Assembly (NCBI GenBank): GCA_964407325.1
Contig: CAYOVA010000026.1
Location: 1 to 20,289 of the forward strand
Reading direction: 5' to 3'
Origin: JAOAFZ01 sp964407325
GTDB taxonomy: Bacteria > Patescibacteriota > Microgenomatia > UBA1406 > GWC2-37-13
DNA length: 20,289 bases
In this document: in pieces, positions 14,444 to 20,289 of the stretch
Layout: each line of letters begins with the position of its first letter
Numbering within the stretch: position 1 is the first letter of the stretch
Notes under the pieces: generated by a model
The model's input: the letters and a program-made list of their open reading frames with translations, nothing else
Told to the model about the DNA's origin: nothing
The model's database searches: none
Program-made: the position numbers and the translations under genes

Positions 14444-14899
14444 TTATTCACTTTCAACTCTCAGAACTTTTCCTTTTTGGTTTACTCCCGTCATAAGCAC
14501 TTCAAGAGGATGTTCAACACCTTCAAAGGCAGATTGTATCAGGTCAACCCGTATCTTTTCACTACTTCTCGTTGTAAGCCATAGGTCTTGTCGTTGACTT
14601 TGTGACTCACCATACCATCTTTTTAACTTTGAGACTGCTGTTAACAGCCCAAATTGAAGTATCCACGCGTCAAAAAGGCGCGCGTGGTCTACTGTTTCAA
14701 TCCATTTTGCCCCATCGTAATAGGCGCGATGAACAGCTTCAAGGTTTTGTGTGAAATGATGAAATGGACCTCTTTCAAATCGTTCCTGGGCATTCTGGTA
14801 GTTTTCACCATTGAGGAACTTGGCTGCACTAAATTGTGCAACCTGCTGATATGCTTCTGCTGCTTCTCTGCTCCTTGGACGTGGTGGAATTCGTGGCAT
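14444..14899 (-). CDS. Hypothetical cytoplasmic protein, 151 aa
   Basis: Likely starts at ATG 14899 (MPRIPPRPRSREAAEAY): TATAAT (minus, 14908-14913) ends eight bases before it, matching the leaderless spacing used elsewhere here. The upstream in-frame TTG overlaps the -10 region. The protein is mostly helical, with a basic Pro/Arg N-terminus and many aromatics (FHHFTQNLEAVHRAYYDGAKWIE, RLFDAWILQFGLL, LKRWYGESQSQRQDLWL). No motif or family recognised. It heads the minus-strand group that continues into the 58-aa ORF and the Gln-rich exported protein. Confidence 0.65.
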   Translation of the reverse strand: MPRIPPRPRSREAAEAYQQVAQFSAAKFLNGENYQNAQERFERGPFHHFTQNLEAVHRAYYDGAKWIETVDHARLFDAWILQFGLLTAVSKLKRWYGESQSQRQDLWLTTRSSEKIRVDLIQSAFEGVEHPLEVLMTGVNQKGKVLRVESE

Positions 14900-14950
14900 A
14901 ACCACCAATTATACTATAGGTTTATATTGGCGTCTATAGTGGGGTGTTGA

Positions 14951-14977
14951 GGAATGCAGGTATCCAACCTGCATTCC
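14951..14977 (-). terminator. Perfect 11-bp hairpin after the two-helix membrane protein gene
   Basis: GGAATGCAGGT / ACCTGCATTCC with a five-base loop, about 35 nt after the stop of the minus-strand gene ending at 15012. There is no U tract on either side, as with the other hairpins of this class. Confidence 0.65.
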
Positions 14978-15011
14978 CCTTCAGTATGGCTTGTAGTTGG
15001 CGGGGCAGATT

Positions 15012-15434
15012 CTAGTCTGTTAGTTTGTACCTCTTCGCAGTGTCCAGAGCTATCCTGGCCTTGCTGTTTGCAGTGTGGGTATTTGTTTCGTTCACCGCTG
15101 CCTCGATCTGCGGCCAGAGTTGGTCGGTCCCCTCTGCTTGTGCGAGGTCAGTCAGCAGACTTTTGTCGATCCGGATTCCCCCTACTCCCGAGAAGCGTGT
15201 GGAAAACCGGTCAACGAGCGCAAGCCTTCTCGTAACCTCAGCGCTTTGGCCAGTCCCTCCTGAGCCGGAAGCTCGTCGTTTCCTGAAGATCATCCAAGCC
15301 GGTAGCGCGATGGTGAGTAGCAAGCCGATGACTAAGACAATCAAGCTGATTGGCTCGGGGGCAAGTGTCGAAAGCCCGATCACCATGAGACCCGGCAAAG
15401 CGAACATGGAACCATACAAAAATCGAAGTAGCAT
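15012..15434 (-). CDS. Small membrane protein with two transmembrane helices, 140 aa (GC-rich cassette gene)
   Basis: Two hydrophobic segments, about residues 4-24 (RFLYGSMFALPGLMVIGLS) and 29-51 (ISLIVLVIGLLLTIALPAWMIF), form a hairpin, followed by FRKRRASGSGG and a soluble C-terminal domain of about 80 residues. By the positive-inside rule the C-terminus is cytoplasmic. The start has a Shine-Dalgarno sequence, AGGAG, about nine bases before ATG 15434, and TATAAT (minus) at 15472-15477. The gene is GC-richer than the genes on both sides and separates the 14899 group from the second Gln-rich gene, as if inserted between them. No family recognised. Confidence 0.7.
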   Translation of the reverse strand: MLLRFLYGSMFALPGLMVIGLSTLAPEPISLIVLVIGLLLTIALPAWMIFRKRRASGSGGTGQSAEVTRRLALVDRFSTRFSGVGGIRIDKSLLTDLAQAEGTDQLWPQIEAAVNETNTHTANSKARIALDTAKRYKLTD

Positions 15435-15501
15435 TGGACGTCTCCTACCTCAAAGCTTATAAGCCGATAGTATTATATCAAACCCTTCTCGAGAGGAAGT
15501 A

Positions 15502-16434
15502 TCATCGGAAGAACGAAACAATCCAGCCAAAGAACCCCTGCTGCTGTTGTTGCTGCCCTCCGCCACTTTGCTGCTGTTGCTGTCCTGTTCCGTTCTGCTG
15601 TTGCTGCTGGCTTTGCCCGGATTGCGGATTGGCAGTAGCTGAAGGAACTGGTGTTATAGTAGGTGTGACCGTTGCCGAAAGCCTTGCTATTTGCGTGATG
15701 GTAAGATTTGGCGTTACAGAAGGAGTTCCCGGTCCAAGGGTGGGTGTGGGCGTTGGTGTTTTGGTTGGTGTCGCTGTAAGGGTAGGTGTAGGAGTGCGTG
15801 TGGGAGTCAGAGTCGGAGTTGGAGTACGGGTAGGTGTTGGGGTATGCGTGGGCGTGGGTGTGTGGGTAGGCGTTACGGAAGGTGTACCTGGTCCTGGTGT
15901 TGGAGTGGGTGTTACTGAAGGAGTTCCTGGCCCCGGTGTTGGTGTTACAGATGGTGTACCTGGTCCGGGAGTGGGTGTTCGGGTCGGTGTTATTGAAGTT
16001 CCTTTTCGTGGGTTAGGTGTTACCGAAGGTGTTCCCGGTCCCGGAGTTGGCGTAGGGGTTCGGGTGGTTCTAGGAACTGACGACTTTACCGGCGGTTGAG
16101 TGCCATTCGGGATCGGTATATTCGGAAATGTCCACCATAAAAATTGAGTTTGCTGCTGCTGCTGCCCGCCGCCACTTTGCTGTTGTCCTTGTCCCTGCCC
16201 CTGTACTGTGACAATGCCCCCGTCCATCTGGATGGTGCCTTGCATTTGCTGTTGTTGCATCCCCCCCATTTGCTGAGACTGCCCTTGCATTTGTTGTGCC
16301 TGTACTTCTGAGTCTTTTCCTGTGAGTTTCTCGTAAACCATTACACCAGTCCCTGCTGCAATAGTCAGCATTGCCAAAGTAATAATAGTTATGGAGATAA
16401 ATCCTTGTCTTCCTATACACAAATATAGTAGCAT
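15502..16434 (-). CDS. Exported Gln-rich / Thr-Pro-repeat protein with C-terminal FFGWIxSFFR motif, 310 aa
   Basis: An N-terminal membrane segment at about 12-33 (FISITIITLAMLTIAAGTGVMV) is followed by a Gln/Met/Gly segment (45-97, with QQSGGGQQQQQ), LWWTFPNIPIP (99-109), a long Thr-Pro repeat (about 125-240, five copies of GPGTPSVTP plus TPTxTPTP runs), a second Gln-rich segment (272-299, again QSGGGQQQQQQ) and the final FFGWIVSFFR, which is the C-terminus. It looks like a surface stalk: Thr-Pro repeats form extended, often glycosylated linkers. The module order matches the 161-aa protein at 13727-14212. The start is uncertain: TAAAAT abuts the ATG, which lies only five bases from the divergent permease start. 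Confidence 0.75.
   Translation of the reverse strand: MLLYLCIGRQGFISITIITLAMLTIAAGTGVMVYEKLTGKDSEVQAQQMQGQSQQMGGMQQQQMQGTIQMDGGIVTVQGQGQGQQQSGGGQQQQQTQFLWWTFPNIPIPNGTQPPVKSSVPRTTRTPTPTPGPGTPSVTPNPRKGTSITPTRTPTPGPGTPSVTPTPGPGTPSVTPTPTPGPGTPSVTPTHTPTPTHTPTPTRTPTPTLTPTRTPTPTLTATPTKTPTPTPTLGPGTPSVTPNLTITQIARLSATVTPTITPVPSATANPQSGQSQQQQQNGTGQQQQQSGGGQQQQQQGFFGWIVSFFR
15709..16062 (-). repeat. Thr-Pro-coding tandem repeat region
   Basis: Degenerate short tandem repeats encode TPTP runs and five copies of GPGTPSVTP. The opposite strand is GT-rich and open in other frames, which creates spurious Gly/Val and Cys/Pro-rich ORFs. Copy number is likely to vary between strains. Confidence 0.75.
16424..16429 (+). 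promoter_or_regulatory. -10 element for the AEC permease inside the divergent gene
   Basis: TATAGT ends ten bases before ATG 16440 and lies within the first codons of the divergent Gln-rich gene (ATG at 16434). Confidence 0.4.
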
Positions 16435-16439
16435 ATTTT

Positions 16440-17360
16440 ATGTCACTTTTCCTTGTTTTGCTTGTAAAGCTCCTCCCTTTGTATCTTATAATGGCTGCCG
16501 GTTACATGGTAACAAGAATGTTTAGGCCAAACCAGAAAGCACTCGCACCTTATATCGTGTATATAATTATTCCTTTGGTGGTGTTCGATACTAGCTACAG
16601 ACTTACTCTTACCGCTTCAGCATTTTTGATTCCTGTATTCATTTGGGCCATTGCATCGGGAATCGCAATTGCATGGTACGCAATTGGTAGTAGGGTATGG
16701 AAAGACGGGAGCGCTCACCTGGCGGCATTTGCAGCAGGTGGATCTAACTTTGGATATTTTGGCATTCCAGTGGCGATTCTGTTGTTTGGTGAAGAAGTAC
16801 GATCGGTTGCTGTACTGTTTTTATTGGCATATATGTTTTATGAAAGTACTGTGGGCTACGCTCTGCTCTACCCCAAACACCTCACACTTGCAAACCTTGC
16901 AAAAAAGCTGCTTTCCTTACCGGCGTTATATGCGTTTGGAGCCGGATTAGTGTTAAACAGTACCAATATGGAGCTTCCCGGTTTTTATAATGAAATAGCT
17001 ACTGCAATGTATGGCGCTTTCGTAGTATTAGGTGCGTTAATAGTAGGCAGCGGTTTTGCCCGCTGGAAAGCGAAAGATCTGGATATAGGATTTTTGGTAT
17101 TTGTGATGATTGCCAAGTTTATCGTTTGGCCTGTTCTCGCTTTTGGACTCATTCTACTGGATGTTTCAACACTTCATCTTTTTAGTACAACAGTGCACAA
17201 GATTATTTTTCTGATGTCGCTTGTTCCTGTTGCTGCAAATACCGTTACCTACGCCACGCTATTAAACGTAAAACCGCAGAAAGCAGCGATGGTGGTACTT
17301 GTTAGCACCCTCTTCTCTCTTGTGTATATTCCGCTGATGCTCACGCTGGCAGGGTTGTAA
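16440..17360 (+). CDS. AEC-family (auxin efflux carrier-like) membrane permease, 306 aa
   Basis: About nine or ten hydrophobic helices cover the whole length, with short loops. The family hallmark lies after the fourth or fifth helix, GGSNFGYFGIPVAILLFG (about 100-117), the N-x-G-x-x-G-x-P pattern of AEC/malonate-transporter-type permeases; a second, inverted half follows with KFIVWPVLAFGLILL and VPVAANTVTYATLLN. Members export or exchange small organic acids; the substrate cannot be read from the sequence. Length fits the family. There is no Shine-Dalgarno sequence; TATAGT is ten bases before the ATG. It is not in an operon with any enzyme that would hint at a substrate. Confidence 0.88.
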   Translation: MSLFLVLLVKLLPLYLIMAAGYMVTRMFRPNQKALAPYIVYIIIPLVVFDTSYRLTLTASAFLIPVFIWAIASGIAIAWYAIGSRVWKDGSAHLAAFAAGGSNFGYFGIPVAILLFGEEVRSVAVLFLLAYMFYESTVGYALLYPKHLTLANLAKKLLSLPALYAFGAGLVLNSTNMELPGFYNEIATAMYGAFVVLGALIVGSGFARWKAKDLDIGFLVFVMIAKFIVWPVLAFGLILLDVSTLHLFSTTVHKIIFLMSLVPVAANTVTYATLLNVKPQKAAMVVLVSTLFSLVYIPLMLTLAGL

Positions 17361-17409
17361 AGGCGATCTCAAAGATACCGGAATACTAAGCGGTAGTATA
17401 CAATGCAGT

Positions 17410-17514
17410 ATGTTTCAAAAGCTCTACAACGAACTATTCCAGATTCAGAATGAACTTGATCTGGGGCAGGAAACGATTCAAGATATTCGGCACCTGCTTG
17501 TTTACGCGGCCTAA
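17410..17514 (+). CDS. 34-aa leaderless small ORF
   Basis: MFQKLYNELFQIQNELDLGQ continues to IRHLLVYAA. TACAAT at 17399-17404 ends five bases before the ATG, the same spacing as the larger leaderless genes. The sequence has a heptad-like pattern of Leu/Ile/Phe with Glu/Gln/Asn between and could form one amphipathic helix or a small coiled coil. It sits in the 330-nt space after the permease gene, where nothing else convincing is coded. An overlapping out-of-frame ATG at 17404 gives only 16 residues. Moderate to low certainty. Confidence 0.4.
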   Translation: MFQKLYNELFQIQNELDLGQETIQDIRHLLVYAA

Positions 17515-17650
17515 CCTTCACCTTTATGGAGAAGTCAAAAGGTGCGGTTTCTGCGGTTATGTACCAGCCACGGACGCAAAACGAATACAAATGGAGGTAT
17601 GTGAATATGATGCCATTTGAGGTGAAGTGAAAAGTATGAATTGTGAAGTA

Positions 17651-17677
17651 GGGCCGGTCGACTAGGTCAACCGGCCC
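17651..17677 (-). terminator. 12-bp hairpin after the gap-broken GC-rich gene
   Basis: On the minus strand GGGCCGGTTGAC pairs with GTCGACCGGCCC through a CTA loop. The only irregular position is a U-G pair on that strand; on the plus strand it would be a C-A mismatch, so the hairpin probably serves the minus-strand gene ending at 17695. No U tract follows. Confidence 0.65.
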
Positions 17678-17694
17678 CTTTCGCACATTGCTTA

Positions 17695-18368
17695 TCAGTT
17701 TATCAGTTGGATTCGCCCAATTCCGAGCTGTCGGGCGAGCGCGGCGATCCGGACGGGCTCCCCCTCGGCGTTGCGGCCAAGGAGGTACTTCCGCAGGTGC
17801 TCGGGGCACCTGAGCTCAACGTGCTGCTTTTCGTGCCATTCCTCCGGCAGGCTTACCACGATTGCCGTGGTGTTGCCCAGGGATGTGGTTCGGTTCGCGA
17901 NNNNNNNNNNNNNNNNNNNNNNNNNNNNNNNNNNNNNNNNNNNNNNNNNNNNNNNNNNNNNNNNNNNNNNNNNNNNNNNNNNNNNNNNNNNNNNNNNNNN
18001 ACCGTCCCCGGTCTCCCGCTTTTCACCTCCTGCCAGTACTCCCCCAAGCGAAGCAGGAGCTCCGCCTGGATCGAGTTCGGCTTAAGTTTGATTTCACCCT
18101 CCAGCCCAGTCTCCCGGGCGTACAGGGTGAGGTTTGACAGCGCGTCCTGTGGCCGACACGGCATCCAGCGCACGAGGTGGTGACCACCGTACGTCCGATA
18201 CTCGCGCCAGCCCTCAGGCAAGGGCAGGTCCTCCAACTCCATACGGGACACGATCGTGCTCCCCGGGTCCGGCAGGTCTCCCGAGCATTCGTAGCTCAGG
18301 TTGTTGACAAGCCGGACACGGGCCCACTCGTACCCGTCGCGGATTACGGGACAATATGCCTCGAACAT
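17695..18368 (-). CDS. GC-rich hypothetical gene interrupted by an assembly gap
   Basis: The 5' part starts at ATG 18368 after GGGGAGGG (MFEAYCPVIRDGYEWARVRL) and runs about 122 codons to the N block (…YWQEVKSGRPGT). Beyond the gap, a coherent frame on the same strand gives 67 residues (NRTTSLGNTTAIVVSLPEEW to LARQLGIGRIQLIN) and stops at 17695. The two parts are out of frame across exactly 100 Ns, as expected if 100 is a placeholder length; they could also be two genes. The C-terminal ARQLGIGRIQ looks helix-turn-helix-like, but weakly. No family recognised. GC content is about 60 percent by eye, well above the neighbours. A 130-nt leader and a 3' hairpin make it another cassette gene. Confidence 0.6.
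17901..18000. other. Assembly gap (100 N)
   Basis: Exactly 100 undetermined bases, the usual scaffold placeholder. The true length is unknown. Confidence 0.98.
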
Positions 18369-18530
18369 ATACCCTCCCCGACGACCTACCCGTGCTTCAT
18401 TTGTGACGGGGTTTTTGTGGTCGTCAATCCCCTGTTCAGTGCATCCGCACAGCGGGGCATCAGGCCGGGGAGTTATACGAGAGCTACTGTTCCTCCTTTC
18501 TTGCAACGTGCGTAGGTATACTATACTATA
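18369..18530 (-). promoter_or_regulatory. Promoter and long structured leader of the gap-broken gene
   Basis: Two overlapping TATAGT hexamers (minus, 18520-18530) start a leader of about 130-150 nt. It contains a very strong Shine-Dalgarno-like AAAGGAGGA (18491-18499) with no ATG, GTG or TTG within reach. It also holds a 24-codon upstream ORF (18460 to 18386, MPRCADALNR to MKHG). A nested stem (GACGACC/GGTCGTC around CCCGT/ACGGG) ends right against the GGGGAGGG used by the main ATG. This arrangement could support translational control; that is inference. Confidence 0.4.
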
Positions 18531-18608
18531 GGTCTATTTAATTAGCAATATTATTGTTGAGGCTACGCTAGGTAGAAAACGCATACTTTTACTGACGAAA
18601 TCAATTAT

Positions 18609-19331
18609 CTATAGTTCAAAATCATACTGAGATCCGGTAACCCCGCGGGGACGACCATACCTTAAATCACGCAGCATTGCATACACTGCATACATGGTAC
18701 GAACAGGTTTTCCGTGAATGTCGGAGTTGAGAATATCAACAATCTCCTGAATCGAATAGCGCCCCGTGCTCAAACTATTGCTGTTAGGCACCCGGTCTGT
18801 ACCGTATAACATTATCAAATATACAATTTCTTCATCTGTCCAAGGGATTTTACCCGAATGTTCCACAAGCTCTGCTTTTGAGTATTTTCTCGTTTTTTCG
18901 AGCCCTCCTTCGGCTCCTTTGCGTGAGTACAAGGTAGGATCATTTTCACGAAGACGAAACGCAAGCTGTTTCATTTTAAGTTCTTTTATGTATGCATATT
19001 CCTCTGGAGTAAAAACAAACGGAACAGCTTTTTGAATTGCAGAAATTGCAACATCTGGACTTTGGTTATAATCATCGGGCAGCAATGCTTGTGCCACCTC
19101 ACGGGTTGTGGGAAGCATTCCATCTTCATCGGTAGTTGAAAATATGCTCCGGAGAAGATGTGCATATTCTAATAGACCAGGAAGAAGTGGATAGTAGGCG
19201 GATTCATCAGGAAACACGCCTTCTTCATCCACCCAAGGCAAAAACAGATACTCGCTCCCCTGGGTAAATTGTTCAGCAAGGCGCGATGAGACAACATTTG
19301 CTGCATATTTCTTCCGTTCAAGTTCTGACAT
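18609..19331 (-). CDS. Hypothetical protein, 240 aa, possible DNA-binding C-terminus
   Basis: An in-frame ATG exists at 19355, but TATAGT on the minus strand overlaps that extension and ends seven bases before ATG 19331 (MSELERKKYAANVVSSRLAE), so the shorter leaderless form is preferred. The protein is mainly helical and soluble. Around residue 170 it has IPWTDEEIVYLIMLYG, reminiscent of the first helix of a Myb/SANT-like domain. It is followed by RYSIQEIVDILNSDIHGKPVRTMYAVYAMLRDLRYGRPRG, which could be a helix-turn-helix with a basic tail. I would not call it a regulator on this alone. The 240-nt spacer upstream of 18609 belongs to the next gene's leader. Confidence 0.65.
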   Translation of the reverse strand: MSELERKKYAANVVSSRLAEQFTQGSEYLFLPWVDEEGVFPDESAYYPLLPGLLEYAHLLRSIFSTTDEDGMLPTTREVAQALLPDDYNQSPDVAISAIQKAVPFVFTPEEYAYIKELKMKQLAFRLRENDPTLYSRKGAEGGLEKTRKYSKAELVEHSGKIPWTDEEIVYLIMLYGTDRVPNSNSLSTGRYSIQEIVDILNSDIHGKPVRTMYAVYAMLRDLRYGRPRGVTGSQYDFEL

Positions 19332-19445
19332 AGCAGGTACTATATCAAAAAGCATCGATATTTGCTATGGGTTAGTGTACGGAACAGTCTATGAGTTTAG
19401 ATTCTAATGAAAAGATGCATTACAAAATTGACACCAGTAGTAGCA

Positions 19446-19652
19446 TTAGTTTAAATAAAACTGTTGTCTTTCGTGAGGAAACTTTTTTTTATATTCACTC
19501 AGAATGTGCTTCTGCATCTTGTTAGACTCAATAATAGCTCCTCTAATTAATTTTTTTTTATCACGAGAAGAAATGTCCAGAATTGATTTTTCCTTTTTTG
19601 ATGATTCTGAACCTGTGAAGATGTTGATTATGTATTTAATTAGGGCTGTCAT
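19446..19652 (-). CDS. Small basic hypothetical protein, 68 aa
   Basis: MTALIKYIINIFTG is a short hydrophobic N-terminus, too short and too close to the end to be a confident membrane anchor. It is followed by a Lys-rich helical part (KKEKSILDISSRDKKKLIRG, then ESNKMQKHILSEYKKKFPHE). TATAAT on the minus strand lies roughly 25 nt before the ATG, with no clear Shine-Dalgarno sequence. The region is AT-rich like the resident genes. No family recognised. The opposite strand also has an ORF here, but with poorer composition. Confidence 0.45.
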   Translation of the reverse strand: MTALIKYIINIFTGSESSKKEKSILDISSRDKKKLIRGAIIESNKMQKHILSEYKKKFPHERQQFYLN

Positions 19653-19825
19653 AACAATATTTCCGCTAACTGAACCCTATTATATTCTATTTTGAGGTAA
19701 TTATCAATATTTTGAATGTTGAAATAGGTTTTTGTCTTGTCATTGAATTCGTCTTTTATTATTACGTTTACTTTACAACAGAAAATACTTCGGTGTGTTG
19801 CATATTTCTGAAGAGTGTGTATAGA

Positions 19826-19854
19826 TTGATAAAATATTGGGGCAATGGTATAAT
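19826..19854 (+). promoter_or_regulatory. Leaderless promoter for the right-edge exported protein
   Basis: TTGATA at 19826-19831, a 17-bp spacer, then TATAAT at 19849-19854 preceded by TGG. The hexamer ends six bases before ATG 19861. Confidence 0.65.
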
Positions 19855-19860
19855 TACGCG

Positions 19861-20289
19861 ATGGAAAAACGTTGGGGAAATTTCGTGTTTTGGCACGCCA
19901 TTACAATCCGAAGAGTGATTGTATATCTCCTCGTATTTTCTATGGTTTCTTCTGTTTTTTTACTCCATTTTGTTACCCCTGCTTACGGCATTCCGAAACA
20001 AAGTCCAGAGGAATTTATTGAAACCTACGATCCGGAAAGGGATTACCAGCCAGTTACAGAACCGATAATTACTCCCCTACCCGGGTTTGGAGGGAATGTG
20101 GGTGGTGCGGGTAGTGGTGGTACGGGAGTTTCGGGGAGCGCGGGTGGGTATTATTTGCCGAATGGACAGTGGGTTGGAGAAGGCAATGTACAGGAGATAA
20201 AGAAGTTTAATCTGGAAGAGTTTGAGCGTGAGGAAGCGGTGAAGGCTGGGAAACCGGTACCAACTGCAAAACCGAAAGGCGTGCAGAAG
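19861..20289 (+). CDS. Exported protein, cut by right window edge (143 aa seen)
   Basis: The frame starts at ATG 19861 and is open to the end of the window. An N-terminal charged stretch (MEKRWGNFVFWHAITIRR) is followed by a hydrophobic segment (VIVYLLVFSMVSSVFLLHFV) and TPAYG, which looks like a signal-peptide cleavage region, so residues from about 44 should be outside the membrane. The mature part has a Pro/Glu-rich start, a Gly/Ser-rich flexible stretch (GFGGNVGGAGSGGTGVSGSA, about 74-94) and then a more ordered segment (YYLPNGQWVGEGNVQEIKKF). No domain recognised in the visible part. The start is well supported by the promoter directly upstream. Confidence 0.75.
   Translation, partial: MEKRWGNFVFWHAITIRRVIVYLLVFSMVSSVFLLHFVTPAYGIPKQSPEEFIETYDPERDYQPVTEPIITPLPGFGGNVGGAGSGGTGVSGSAGGYYLPNGQWVGEGNVQEIKKFNLEEFEREEAVKAGKPVPTAKPKGVQK

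Noticed and set aside
15709..16062. Possible CRISPR-like repeat array
   Set aside because: The repeats are contiguous, in frame and code for Thr-Pro peptides; there are no unique spacers.
15434..16099. Plus-strand 221-aa Cys/Pro- and Gly/Val-rich ORF
   Set aside because: It is the antisense reading of the Gln and Thr-Pro repeats of the minus-strand exported protein; its CCCCPP and GVGVGV runs are complements of CAG-type and ACC/CCN repeats.
17526..17630. Plus-strand 34-codon ORF (MEKSKGAVSAVMYQP...)
   Set aside because: No -10 at leaderless spacing and no Shine-Dalgarno sequence before its ATG; kept only as a remote possibility of a second small ORF after the one at 17410.
17369..17809. Minus-strand 146-aa ORF across the spacer
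   Set aside because: It runs through the strong hairpin at 17651-17677 and over the stop of the GC-rich gene, with abrupt composition change and no start signal.

Overview
The window looks like a piece of a Candidate Phyla Radiation (Patescibacteria) chromosome, possibly of the Microgenomates type. This is an inference from gene content and gene style, not from a marker gene. It holds compact single-gene units, many short proteins without recognisable families, threonine-proline-rich secreted proteins, and start codons placed directly downstream of -10 boxes. TGA is used as a stop (for example in the YgjP-like/TrmA region and the small ORFs), so ordinary code 11 fits. I see no rRNA, tRNA, CRISPR array, transposase or phage structural gene.

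Layout. 1-674 (-): an HD-domain phosphohydrolase cut by the left edge. 825-3111: a run of short unknown genes, several GC-rich, each with its own Shine-Dalgarno sequence and a strong hairpin after it (a 137-aa protein, a 28-aa proline-rich peptide, a 141-aa protein, a Cys-containing 83-aa protein, a secreted 153-aa protein). 3275-7964: GNAT acetyltransferase, a four-Cys small protein, the membrane protease SppA, a YgjP-like HExxH metalloprotein and a TrmA-family RNA uracil methyltransferase. 7965-13334: a RelA/SpoT-like HD protein, a DAO-type FAD oxidoreductase, a PQQ-type sugar dehydrogenase and a membrane-anchored unknown protein. 13439-16434: a Lys/Ser-rich small protein, then a minus-strand group with two Gln-rich, Thr-Pro-repeat exported proteins sharing the C-terminal motif FFGWIxSFFR. 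A GC-rich membrane protein gene sits inside this group. 16440-20289: an AEC-family permease, a 34-aa leaderless ORF, a GC-rich gene broken by a 100-N assembly gap, two unknown minus-strand proteins and an exported protein cut by the right edge.

The most striking pattern is a split into two expression styles. About fourteen genes have a -10 hexamer ending only 5-10 nt before the start codon and no Shine-Dalgarno sequence, so they should give leaderless mRNAs. Six other genes (825, 1449, 1664, 3111, 15434, 18368) have longer leaders, clear Shine-Dalgarno sequences and, in every case, a long near-perfect hairpin after the stop. Most of those six are visibly GC-richer than their neighbours, and none has a recognised family. 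They read like self-contained promoter-gene-hairpin cassettes placed among the resident genes. The leaderless rule also helps to choose start codons: it shortens the GNAT, YgjP-like and 240-aa proteins, and it supports an unusual CTG start at 12378.
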